Assembly (NCBI GenBank): GCA_905198825.1
Contig: CAJKEF010000101.1
Span: 1 to 5,418 of the forward strand
Direction: 5' to 3'
From: an uncultured Collinsella sp.
Lineage (GTDB): Bacteria; Actinomycetota; Coriobacteriia; Coriobacteriales; Coriobacteriaceae
Length of the DNA stretch: 5,418 bases
How positions within the stretch are numbered: position 1 is the stretch's first letter; each line of letters starts with the position of its first letter. Shown here piece after piece: positions 1 through 5,406 of this stretch. A program made the position numbers and the translations under genes. The notes beneath the pieces were generated by a model. It saw only the letters and a list, made by a program, of their open reading frames with translations, had not been told where the DNA came from and ran no database searches.

Positions 1-92
1 TGACCATGGGTCTGCGCTGGCTCTCGCTGCGCTTTGACATCAAAAGCCCCACCGAAGAAGACATCGCGCGCTTTTTACATCGCAAAAAGTAG
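1..92 (+). CDS. C-terminal end of an unidentified protein (partial)
   Basis: An open frame enters from the left edge and stops at TAG (90-92). It encodes about 29 visible residues ending in DIARFLHRKK. The fragment mixes hydrophobic and basic residues (GLRWLSLRF) with a charged helical tail. It is too short to assign to a family, so I give no function. A short in-frame ATG lies at 6-8, but the frame is open to the window edge, so this is more likely the end of a longer gene. It points the same way as the next gene, 106 bp downstream. Only a weak hairpin separates them (AACC-GAGA-GGTT at 120-131, followed by CTTTT), so read-through is possible. Confidence 0.55.
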   Translation, partial: TMGLRWLSLRFDIKSPTEEDIARFLHRKK

Positions 93-186
93 ATAGCACG
101 GCACGACCCTTCGAAATGCAACCGAGAGGTTCTTTTAGAGCGCTCGCACGTTGGGTACCCTGTTAGATATATGCCGAGTATCTAAC

Positions 187-192
187 GAAGGA
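187..192 (+). promoter_or_regulatory. Ribosome binding site deciding the start at 199
   Basis: GAAGGA lies 6 bases before ATG 199-201. The same frame extends upstream to a TTG at 151, but that codon has no such site. A translation starting there would also put 16 polar residues ahead of the signal peptide. The ATG is therefore chosen. A possible extended -10 (TGTTAGATAT, 161-170) lies just upstream and would give a leader of roughly 20 bases, but no convincing -35 accompanies it. Confidence 0.65.
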
Positions 193-198
193 TTCACT

Positions 199-1344
199 AT
201 GCCTTGCAACCTAGAACCGTCGACCAAGCGCCACAAAGCGCAGGCCCGCATCGCCCTCCTATTCGTACTGATCGCGCTTGCGCTGACCGTACTTCCCACG
301 GCGTCGTTCGCCGGCACAGACACCGCGGGCAACGTACTCGCAACCGAAGCTGACTCAAATCCGTCTAGCGCCGAGGGCGACCTGTACTGGGCTGGCCAAA
401 GCCTTAACCTGGACGATGCCTCCATCGGCCGCGATATTATCGCGGCAGGCGACAGCCTATCGATTCGCGACTGCACCGTAGGCGGCGCCGTCCGCTTGGC
501 GGCACGCACTATCGATATCGCCAAGACCACGGTTGATGGCAGCGTGACCGTCGCTGGCCAGCACGTTGTGCTCAATTCCGACAGCACCGCCAACTGTTTT
601 TACGCGATAGGCGAGACGGTTGCCCTGCGCGGCTCTACCAAGTCGGCAGCGCTTGCGGGCGATACGGTGACCATCGACGGCACCGTCGAGGGCGATGTCG
701 AGGTTTGGGCCGATAAGCTCGTCTTGGGCAAAAACGCCCGCATCACCGGCACCGTGAGCGCGCATGTTTCCGAGGACCCCGAGCGGGCCGAGGGCGCTCA
801 GGTCGGAGCCCTCAAGATCGACCGTACCGAGAACGAGAACACCTCAACGATTAACGACACCATCGGCGGCATCGTCGCCGCGGCGCTTTCCACCTGCTTT
901 GTCGCGATCCTCCTCGAGCTCGTCTTTCCGCGCGCGACCGCCAGCGCCGCCGGCATGCTTCGTCAACGACCTACCCCTCTGTGGGTGAGCGGTCTTTTGG
1001 GCACGGTGGCCGCCGTTCCCGCCGTCCTGTTACTCATCATCTCGATTGCAGGTCTGTCACTCGCCGGAGCTCTCATGTGCGCCGTGATCGGTATCGCTCT
1101 GGTCTCGGCGGCGTTTACGGGCACCGCGATCGCACGCATGATCGGACACAGCCAGAACCGCTACGCCATGGCCGCCGTGGGCGGTATCGCCGCAGGTGCC
1201 CTCACGGGACTTCCCCTCATCGGCGACTTCGTCAGCGGCGTGGCCTTTGTCTTTATGCTCGGCTACATCATCCAAATCATCTGGCGCAACGCCCACCTCA
1301 AGCCGCAGAAGCCGGCTAACACGCCAGAACTCCCCACCGCTTAG
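199..1344 (+). CDS. Exported bactofilin-like (polymer-forming) protein with C-terminal membrane domain
   Basis: The product is 381 residues from ATG 199. Residues 1-38 form a signal peptide: a basic start (KRHKAQAR), a hydrophobic core at about 18-32, and an S-F-A/G cleavage site after A38. Residues 60-190 are glycine-punctuated short beta repeats with alternating V/I and D/T/G (GRDIIAAGDSLSI, GSVTVAG, GDTVTIDGTVEGDVEV), the pattern of bactofilin-type right-handed beta-helices. A charged linker (190-218) leads to about five hydrophobic helices near 223-243, 262-284, 285-312, 322-343 and 344-362, then a short polar tail. In known families bactofilins are mostly cytosolic scaffolds; forms with a signal peptide and membrane helices occur in many bacteria and are poorly studied. 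I infer an extracytoplasmic beta domain anchored in the membrane, perhaps acting in envelope organisation. Cys92 and Cys133 lie in the predicted exported domain. It is convergent with typA and is not in an obvious operon. Confidence 0.8.
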   Translation: MPCNLEPSTKRHKAQARIALLFVLIALALTVLPTASFAGTDTAGNVLATEADSNPSSAEGDLYWAGQSLNLDDASIGRDIIAAGDSLSIRDCTVGGAVRLAARTIDIAKTTVDGSVTVAGQHVVLNSDSTANCFYAIGETVALRGSTKSAALAGDTVTIDGTVEGDVEVWADKLVLGKNARITGTVSAHVSEDPERAEGAQVGALKIDRTENENTSTINDTIGGIVAAALSTCFVAILLELVFPRATASAAGMLRQRPTPLWVSGLLGTVAAVPAVLLLIISIAGLSLAGALMCAVIGIALVSAAFTGTAIARMIGHSQNRYAMAAVGGIAAGALTGLPLIGDFVSGVAFVFMLGYIIQIIWRNAHLKPQKPANTPELPTA

Positions 1345-1351
1345 CAGCTAA

Positions 1352-1384
1352 CCGCCACAAAGATGCCAAGCACCTTTGTGGCGG
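1352..1384 (+). terminator. Hairpin just after the bactofilin-like gene
   Basis: A perfect 11-bp inverted repeat (CCGCCACAAAG / CTTTGTGGCGG) surrounds an 11-base loop and begins 7 bases after the TAG at 1344. No T-run follows on either strand, so it is not a classical intrinsic terminator. It could protect the 3' end of the mRNA or slow RNA polymerase ahead of the second hairpin at 1412-1444. Confidence 0.55.
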
Positions 1385-1409
1385 CGCAAACGAACCTGCC
1401 CCCTGCACT

Positions 1410-1446
1410 AAAAAGGGCGCCGACCATTGCGGTCGACGCCCTTTCT
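1410..1446 (-). terminator. Intrinsic terminator of typA, probably bidirectional
   Basis: AAAGGGCG + CGACC (1412-1425) pairs with GGTCG + CGCCCTTT (1431-1444) around a 5-base loop, with one C/A mismatch. Read on the - strand, the stem ends in a run of five T (complement of 1410-1414), 26 bases past the typA stop codon. On the + strand the tail is TTTCTCGTT, weaker but usable for the convergent gene. Confidence 0.85.
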
Positions 1447-1471
1447 CGTTAGACGTTATAAAGCCCAGCGC

Positions 1472-3310
1472 TTATTTGTTGACCTGGCCGGCGCGGACGG
1501 CGGCCTTCTTGCGGTCGGTGGCATTGAGCAGGCGCTTGCGCAGGCGGATGTTCTTGGGAGTAATCTCGACCAGCTCGTCGTCGGCGATGTACTCCAGCGC
1601 CTCCTCCAGCGAGAAGGTGCGGGGCGGCACCAGCTGGACGGAGATATCGGAGGTCGAGGAACGCTGGTTGCCCAGGTTCTTGGTACGGGCGATGTTGACG
1701 ACCATGTCGCCGGCCTTGCTGCGCTCGCCCACGATCATGCCCTCGTAGCACTCGGTACCCGGCTCAACAAACAGCTGGCCGCGCTCCTGCAGCGTGCCCA
1801 GAGCGTAGGCAACGGCTTTCTCGGTGGTCATGGAGATCATGGCGCCGTTCTGGCGGTTGCCGATCTCGCCGGCGTAAGGACCATACTCCAGGAAGGTGTG
1901 GTAGAACACGCCCTCGCCGTGAGTGACGTTCATGATGCGGTTCTTAAGACCCATGATGCCGCGGGTCGGGATCTTAAACTCAAGGTGCGTCACGATGCCC
2001 GAGGTATCCATGCTCGTCATGATACCGCCGGAGGTGCCGAAGACCTCAACGACCTTGCCCGAGTACTCGTCCGGGCACTCGACGACGGCCTGCTCGACGG
2101 GCTCCATCTTGTTGCCGTTCTCGTCCTTCTTAAACAGAACGCGGGGACGACCGACCTGGAACTCAAAGCCCTCGCGGCGCATAGACTCCATCAGGACGGA
2201 CAGGTGCAGAATGCCGCGGCCCGAGACCTCGACGCCGCTCTTGTCCTCGAGCTCCTCGATCTTCATGGTCACGTTGTTCTCGGCCTCGTTGAACAGGCGC
2301 TCCTTGAGCTGACGGGCGCCCACGATGTCGCCGTCGCGACCGACGAGCGGAGAGGTCGAAGCCTCAAAGACGATGGACAGGGTCGGCGGGTCGATCTCGA
2401 TGGGCTCGAGCTCAACGGGGTTCTCGGGATCGGTGTAGACATCGCCGATATCGGTGCGGTCGATGCCCACGACGGCAGCGATGTCGCCGGCGCCGACTTC
2501 CTGGCACTCGGTACGGCCCAGGTAGTCGAAGGTAAAGAGCTGCTTGACGGTAGCGGTGGCGCTGGAGCCGTCGTTCTTCACAACCAGAATCTGGTCGCCC
2601 TGGTGGATGGTGCCGGAGTACACGCGACCGATGCCGATACGGCCAACGAAGTTGGAGTGGTCGATAGTCACGCACTGCATGGCCAGCGGGGAGTTCTCGT
2701 CAACCTCGGGCGCGGGCATGTCGTCGATGATCATATCGAGCAGCGGATACATGTCCATGTTGCCGTCGTTGGGGTCAAGGCGGGCAAAGCCATTCATGGC
2801 GCTGGCGTAGACCACGTGCTCCATGGCGAACTCAAGCTGGTCGTCGGTGGCGCCCAGGTCAGCCATCAGGTCCAGGCAGTCGTTGTAGGCCTTCTCGGGG
2901 TTGGCGCCCGGGCGATCAATCTTGTTGATGACGATCATGATCTTGAGGCCGGTGTCGATGGCGTGACGCAGCACGAAGCGGGTCTGGGGCATGGGGCCCT
3001 CAAAGGCATCGACCAGCAGCAGGGCGCCGTCGGCCATACGCAGCACGCGCTCGACCTCGCCGCCAAAGTCAGCGTGGCCCGGTGTGTCGATGACGTTGAT
3101 CTTAACGTCCTTGTACTCGATAGAGATGTTCTTGGCGAGAATCGTAATGCCGCGCTCACGCTCCTGGTCGTTAGAATCCAGGACGCGGTCCTCGACCTGC
3201 TGGTTGGCACGGAAGGCGTCCGTGGCACGCAGGAGCTTGTCGACCATCGTCGTCTTGCCGTGGTCGACGTGAGCGATGATGGCGATGTTCCTCAGATTGT
3301 CTACGCGCAT
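1472..3310 (-). CDS. typA: Translational GTPase TypA/BipA
   Basis: This is a 612-residue protein, close to the usual length of about 610. TypA/BipA is a ribosome-binding GTPase of the EF-G/LepA class. It is linked to 50S assembly and to growth under cold and other stresses. All GTPase motifs are visible: G1 AHVDHGKT (13-20), switch I RERGITI (51-57), G3 DTPGH (75-79), G4 NKID (129-132) and G5 SAMNG (170-174). A beta-barrel domain and alpha/beta domains follow. The family-specific C-terminal region is intact (LVPPR at 560-564, [19 protein letters not shown] at 584-593). No EF-G domain IV is present, which separates it from EF-G. Start: ATG at 3310 with AGGGGA (3316-3321) 5 bases upstream. The 117-bp gap upstream contains an AT-rich stretch (TATATAGAT on the - strand, about 3329-3337) that could be a -10, but no clear -35. 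Typing as TypA is secure; regulation is not. Confidence 0.97.
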   Translation of the reverse strand: MRVDNLRNIAIIAHVDHGKTTMVDKLLRATDAFRANQQVEDRVLDSNDQERERGITILAKNISIEYKDVKINVIDTPGHADFGGEVERVLRMADGALLLVDAFEGPMPQTRFVLRHAIDTGLKIMIVINKIDRPGANPEKAYNDCLDLMADLGATDDQLEFAMEHVVYASAMNGFARLDPNDGNMDMYPLLDMIIDDMPAPEVDENSPLAMQCVTIDHSNFVGRIGIGRVYSGTIHQGDQILVVKNDGSSATATVKQLFTFDYLGRTECQEVGAGDIAAVVGIDRTDIGDVYTDPENPVELEPIEIDPPTLSIVFEASTSPLVGRDGDIVGARQLKERLFNEAENNVTMKIEELEDKSGVEVSGRGILHLSVLMESMRREGFEFQVGRPRVLFKKDENGNKMEPVEQAVVECPDEYSGKVVEVFGTSGGIMTSMDTSGIVTHLEFKIPTRGIMGLKNRIMNVTHGEGVFYHTFLEYGPYAGEIGNRQNGAMISMTTEKAVAYALGTLQERGQLFVEPGTECYEGMIVGERSKAGDMVVNIARTKNLGNQRSSTSDISVQLVPPRTFSLEEALEYIADDELVEITPKNIRLRKRLLNATDRKKAAVRAGQVNK

Positions 3311-3427
3311 GTAGTTCCCCTATCTTCTATCTATATACAACCGGCACGCGTATGCGACCCACCCAGCAATGCAACGCTCGGCGGGAATATTGAGCCTTTT
3401 ACCGAAAACTCGTTTATTTTAGCGATT

Positions 3428-3877
3428 TTAGATGAGAGGGGTTTCCTCACCTGCAGGTTCAGGGTCGCTCCACATAAAACCATCGCCGGCGCCCATGCCC
3501 TCATACAGCACATATGCCGAAAAACCACTCTCGAGCGTTGTCTCAAAGAAGCTCACGAGCAGGGCGTCATGGTAGCCGCCATCGATCTCGACACAACCGG
3601 TATAGCCGATGGCGTAACGGGCGATACGGCCCAGGCCCTCGTCCTTAAGACCCATCTTGTGCTCGGAGATAAAGTTGGTGGCGGCCTCGAGGCACGCCTC
3701 TTCGCCGTCCTCGTCGAGTGCCGCCAGATAGCGGTTGGACGCGGCGTCCTCGATCGCAACGACAACGCCCGGATTCTCACCAGCGGCGAGATCGTCCAAA
3801 AAGGCCCCGATGAGGTCGCACACCATGGCGTCGAGCTCGGCGGAGACGTTACCGGCGTCCTGCATATCCTGTGCCAT
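3428..3877 (-). CDS. Small acidic protein of unknown function
   Basis: The product is 149 residues, rich in Asp and Glu, with no signal peptide or membrane helix, so probably cytosolic. I do not recognise the family. The N-terminal half looks helical (MVCDLIGAFLDDLAAGE; ACLEAATNFISEHK). The C-terminal half looks more beta-like and aromatic (RYAIGYTGCVEIDGG, ALLVSFFET, SAYVLYEG), ending in a Gly/Pro/Glu-rich tail. Three cysteines (20, 62, 95) are not arranged as a metal site. ATG 3877 is supported by GGGAAGG (3885-3891) 7 bases upstream. It lies 30 bp after the small membrane protein gene and 117 bp before typA, all on one strand, so co-transcription is likely. Codon use and composition match the neighbours. 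The reading frame and a good ribosome binding site make it a real gene; its function is open. Confidence 0.8.
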   Translation of the reverse strand: MAQDMQDAGNVSAELDAMVCDLIGAFLDDLAAGENPGVVVAIEDAASNRYLAALDEDGEEACLEAATNFISEHKMGLKDEGLGRIARYAIGYTGCVEIDGGYHDALLVSFFETTLESGFSAYVLYEGMGAGDGFMWSDPEPAGEETPLI

Positions 3878-3907
3878 CTTTAGACCTTCCCATCGAGTCT
3901 GGCGTCG

Positions 3908-4297
3908 TTACAGTTCTTGTGCCTCGGCAGCGATCTTGGCGGCAGCGTCGCGGGCGCGCACCATATCCATCGCGCGCTTGTCGAGCACCTTGATCTGACT
4001 GGTCAGCATGACCGCATCGACCACGCCCCAGATCACGAGGCCCGTAGAGATCGAAAACCCAAGCGCACCAACTGTACCACGAAGGCGCGAGCAGATTGCC
4101 GCGACAAGGACGGAGACGACAGCCATCTTGATAAACGAGCCGCGGCGTTCGCGAAGCGTGCGGGCCTGCGTCACATAGGCAATGCGAGCCGCCTCAGAAG
4201 CCTCCGAGCGCATCTGGGCCTCGCGGGCGATCGCAACCGCCTCGGCCGACATACCGCCGGCCATCAGCGAACGCTCCGCATCCTGGCCGCCCCGCAT
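3908..4297 (-). CDS. Small two-helix membrane protein of unknown function
   Basis: The product is up to 129 residues. An Ala/Glu/Arg-rich amphipathic N-terminal region (17-52) resembles a coiled coil. Two hydrophobic stretches (about 56-70 and 76-99) follow, then a second charged helix (101-129, IKVLDKRAMDMVRARDAAAK). This suggests a hairpin in the membrane with both ends on the same, probably cytoplasmic, side. I do not recognise the family. The first ATG (4295-4297) abuts the TAA of the upstream BFN gene, so translation could be coupled, but no Shine-Dalgarno-like sequence precedes it. ATG 4264 (Met12) has GGAG nine bases upstream and is a reasonable alternative start. It is probably the second gene of an operon beginning with the BFN gene. 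Confidence 0.75.
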   Translation of the reverse strand: MRGGQDAERSLMAGGMSAEAVAIAREAQMRSEASEAARIAYVTQARTLRERRGSFIKMAVVSVLVAAICSRLRGTVGALGFSISTGLVIWGVVDAVMLTSQIKVLDKRAMDMVRARDAAAKIAAEAQEL

Positions 4298-4798
4298 TTA
4301 GAAGTCATCGGGGGAGAGCGTATGGACGAACTCGTCGAACTTCTCGAACTCCTGCTCGTCGTCAACTTCCTCGGCATGGGCAGAAACGGTGCCCAGGCGA
4401 TTCATGATGTCGTCCTCCACAAACATGGGGGCATTGCTGCGCACGGCAAGGGCAATGGCATCACTGGGACGGGCGTCGATCTTGCGCTCGTCACCATCGG
4501 CCAGTACGACGATCGTCGCGTAGAACACCGGCGGCTCGGCGCGAACGATCTCGATGCGCTCGAGCTTGGCGCCCAGGGCGCTAACAGTATCGAGCAGCAG
4601 GTCATGGGTAATCGGGCGCTCGGCGCGGCCGCTATCGATGCCACGGCTAATGGCAGCAGCCTCAAACGAACCAGTCTGAATGGAAAGGGAACGCAACGGC
4701 GCGGGCGAGTCCGATTTGCTGCAGCGCTCGCGAAGCACGATAAGCGATGGCACGGGACCGGCGGCCATGACGATGGTCTCTATGTCGACACGAACCAT
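4298..4798 (-). CDS. Bifunctional nuclease family protein (DUF151/BFN)
   Basis: The product is 166 residues from ATG 4798. It matches the DUF151/BFN pattern: an N-terminal VRVDIETI strand, GSFEAAAI at 43-50, RPITHDLL at 61-68, an LGAKLERIEI segment (75-84), VFYATIVV (91-98), then the hallmark DARPSDAIALAVR (108-120) and APMFVEDDI (123-131). The tail is acidic and ends in LSPDDF, similar to the PEDF endings of actinobacterial members. Plant members were reported to have RNase and DNase activity; the bacterial role is largely unknown, so nuclease activity here is family inference only. Unlike some relatives it carries no C-terminal UVR motif. A longer start at 4846 (adding MRRRRRVL...) is in frame, but the strong ribosome binding site at 4803-4809 favours 4798. 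It appears to be the first gene of an operon with two uncharacterised small genes. Confidence 0.9.
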   Translation of the reverse strand: MVRVDIETIVMAAGPVPSLIVLRERCSKSDSPAPLRSLSIQTGSFEAAAISRGIDSGRAERPITHDLLLDTVSALGAKLERIEIVRAEPPVFYATIVVLADGDERKIDARPSDAIALAVRSNAPMFVEDDIMNRLGTVSAHAEEVDDEQEFEKFDEFVHTLSPDDF

Positions 4799-4802
4799 GG
4801 AA

Positions 4803-4809
4803 CACCTCC
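4803..4809 (-). promoter_or_regulatory. Strong ribosome binding site fixing the BFN start
   Basis: GGAGGTG on the - strand ends 4 bases before the ATG at 4798 (6 bases from the GGAGG core). It selects this start over the in-frame ATG 48 bases upstream. Confidence 0.85.
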
Positions 4810-4828
4810 GGTACGTAGCGGTTAACAC

Positions 4829-4844
4829 GCGGCGCCTTCGCCGC
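4829..4844 (-). other. GC-rich hairpin in the BFN leader
   Basis: GCGGCG-AAGG-CGCCGC (- strand) is a perfect 6-bp, all G/C stem with a 4-base loop. It lies 19 bases upstream of the BFN ribosome binding site and just after the candidate promoter, so it would be near the 5' end of the mRNA. It could stabilise the transcript. No T-run follows, so it is not a terminator. Confidence 0.45.
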
Positions 4845-4855
4845 ATTGAATAGCT

Positions 4856-4885
4856 ATACTACCCAATCTTTCGCACAGCACACAA
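4856..4885 (-). promoter_or_regulatory. Candidate promoter of the BFN operon
   Basis: TTGTGT (4880-4885) and TAGTAT (4856-4861) on the - strand are separated by 18 bases, a modest match to the sigma70 consensus (3/6 and 4/6). The position fits: downstream of the tRNA terminator and upstream of the leader hairpin, giving a leader of about 50 bases. Confidence 0.4.
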
Positions 4886-4910
4886 AACCAAAATGAGATT
4901 TATCGCAGAC

Positions 4911-4945
4911 AAGAAAAAAGCCCCGAGGCAACGCCTCAGGGCTCT
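4911..4945 (-). terminator. Intrinsic terminator of the tRNA cluster
   Basis: On the - strand AGCCC-T-GAGGC pairs with GCCTC-G-GGGCT around a GTT loop (stem 4919-4943, one T/G apposition). The stem is followed by TTTTTTCTT (complement of 4911-4919). It lies 14 bases past the CCA end of the last tRNA-Ile and ends the cluster before the BFN promoter. Confidence 0.9.
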
Positions 4946-4957
4946 TCACAGTTTTGA

Positions 4958-5034
4958 TGGTGGACCTGACAAGATTCGAACTTGTGACCTCCCGGTTATC
5001 AGCCGGACGCTCTAACCAACTGAGCTACAGGTCC
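4958..5034 (-). tRNA. tRNA-Ile (GAT), copy 1
   Basis: This is a 77-base cloverleaf including an encoded CCA (4958-4960). The acceptor stem GGACCTG pairs with CAGGTCC and the discriminator is A. The anticodon loop CTGATAA carries GAT, and the T-arm is ACAAG-TTCGAAT-CTTGT. It decodes AUC and AUU. It is identical in sequence to the second copy at 5182-5258. It lies 4 bases downstream of tRNA-Ala and must be processed from a shared transcript. Confidence 0.97.
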
Positions 5035-5037
5035 ATC
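4958..5037. repeat. 80-bp direct repeat, unit 1 (tRNA-Ile)
   Basis: Identical to 5182-5261: the whole tRNA-Ile gene plus three bases beyond its 5' end. The two units are 224 bp apart, in the same orientation, with tRNA-Ala and the hairpin between them. Recombination between them would delete or duplicate tRNA-Ala. Confidence 0.95.
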
Positions 5038-5038
5038 A

Positions 5039-5114
5039 TGGTGGAGGTTAGGGGGATCGAACCCCTGACCTCAGGCTTGCAAAGCCCGCGCTCTCCCAGC
5101 TGAGCTAAACCCCC
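5039..5114 (-). tRNA. tRNA-Ala (TGC)
   Basis: This is a 76-base cloverleaf with encoded CCA (5039-5041). The acceptor GGGGGTT pairs with AACCTCC (one G-U pair). The anticodon stem CGGGC/GCCTG closes the loop TTTGCAA with anticodon TGC, and the T-arm is AGGGG-TTCGATC-CCCCT. The gene sits between the two identical tRNA-Ile genes. I see no convincing promoter of its own between it and the hairpin at 5126-5170. Confidence 0.97.
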
Positions 5115-5125
5115 ACGGAGACAGT

Positions 5126-5170
5126 AATAAACACCCCAGCGGCGACTCGGCTCTCGCTGGGGTGTTTATT
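5126..5170 (-). terminator. Perfect 16-bp hairpin between tRNA-Ile copy 2 and tRNA-Ala
   Basis: AATAAACACCCCAGCG (5126-5141) and its exact complement (5155-5170) enclose a 13-base loop. The GC-rich middle with an A-rich and a T-rich arm (AATAAA...TTTATT) resembles a bidirectional intrinsic terminator, although no long T-run extends beyond the stem. It begins 11 bases past the CCA of tRNA-Ile copy 2. It may end, attenuate or help process the transcript before tRNA-Ala. Confidence 0.7.
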
Positions 5171-5181
5171 GCGAAAGAAAG

Positions 5182-5258
5182 TGGTGGACCTGACAAGATT
5201 CGAACTTGTGACCTCCCGGTTATCAGCCGGACGCTCTAACCAACTGAGCTACAGGTCC
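5182..5258 (-). tRNA. tRNA-Ile (GAT), copy 2
   Basis: This 77-base tRNA has encoded CCA (5182-5184) and anticodon GAT, and is base-for-base identical to the copy at 4958-5034. It is the first gene of the cluster in transcription order, a few bases after the predicted start site, with the strong-looking promoter at 5273-5302 upstream. Confidence 0.97.
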
Positions 5259-5261
5259 ATC
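5182..5261. repeat. 80-bp direct repeat, unit 2 (tRNA-Ile)
   Basis: Second unit of the repeat described at 4958-5037. Identity stops sharply on both sides, so the promoter and flanking hairpins are not part of the repeat. Confidence 0.95.
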
Positions 5262-5272
5262 GCGCAAGGGAT

Positions 5273-5302
5273 ATATTAGACGAGTCATTACGCGCGCGTC
5301 AA
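5273..5302 (-). promoter_or_regulatory. Promoter of the tRNA cluster
   Basis: TTGACG (5297-5302, 5/6 to the -35 consensus) and TAATAT (5273-5278, 4/6 to the -10) on the - strand are 18 bases apart. Transcription would start near 5266, about 8 bases before the first tRNA-Ile. The downstream CCCTTGCGCG is GC-rich, as is common in promoters of stable RNA under growth-rate or stringent control; that regulation is inferred. Confidence 0.75.
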
Positions 5303-5303
5303 C

Positions 5304-5322
5304 AACTTTTTTGAAAATCTTT
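5304..5322 (-). promoter_or_regulatory. UP-like A/T-rich element upstream of the tRNA promoter
   Basis: Directly before the -35, the - strand reads AAAGATTTTCAAAAAAGTT. This resembles the UP-element pattern (an A-tract, a T-tract, then a second A-tract) bound by the RNA polymerase alpha subunit at strong rRNA and tRNA promoters. It stands out from the GC-rich surroundings. Confidence 0.5.
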
Positions 5323-5383
5323 GGGAGGGGTGGTCGCTGGGCTGGCGAGATGGTTTTGGTTTGTCGCGAGTTCCGCACGCAAA

Positions 5384-5406
5384 GAAGGCCACTTAATGTG
5401 GCCTTC
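5384..5406. terminator. Possible terminator at the right edge
   Basis: GAAGGCCAC and GTGGCCTTC form a perfect 9-bp stem around a TTAAT loop. The tail is CTTTGCG on the - strand and GTCTTGCG on the + strand, both weak. It could end a leftward gene lying beyond the window. The rest of 5323-5383 holds no gene that I can see. Confidence 0.5.

Noticed and set aside
120..137. AACC-GAGA-GGTT hairpin followed by CTTTTA after the first gene fragment
   Set aside because: A 4-bp stem is too weak to call a terminator, although its position after the stop codon is suggestive.
151..198. TTG start extending the bactofilin-like protein by 16 residues
   Set aside because: It would place a polar extension before the signal peptide and has no good ribosome binding site, whereas ATG 199 has GAAGGA at a proper distance.
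3391..3420. Hairpin-like GAGCCTTTT-ACCG-AAAACTC followed by a T-rich stretch on the + strand
   Set aside because: The stem is short, A/T-rich and bulged. The T-rich side faces the + strand, where there is no gene to terminate.
1427..3883. An 818-codon open frame on the + strand, antisense to typA and to the acidic-protein gene
   Set aside because: TypA on the other strand has every family motif and a good ribosome binding site. The antisense frame is open because of GC-rich codon bias. Its translation is a low-complexity mix of V, L, D, H and G with no recognisable domain, and it spans a gene boundary and a terminator.
3917..4825. A 302-codon + strand frame opposite the BFN and membrane-protein genes
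   Set aside because: The BFN motifs are clear on the - strand. This frame has no supporting ribosome binding site or domain and is a compositional shadow.
4799..4846. Upstream in-frame start for the BFN gene adding an Arg-rich leader
   Set aside because: The extension overlaps the strong GGAGGTG site and the leader hairpin and does not belong to the family's conserved N-terminus.
5323..5345. Possible G-quadruplex on the + strand (GGGAGGGGTGG...GGGCTGG)
   Set aside because: Only three runs have three or more G, and the rest have two, so it falls short of a convincing motif. It lies next to the tRNA promoter, but I would not call it a feature.
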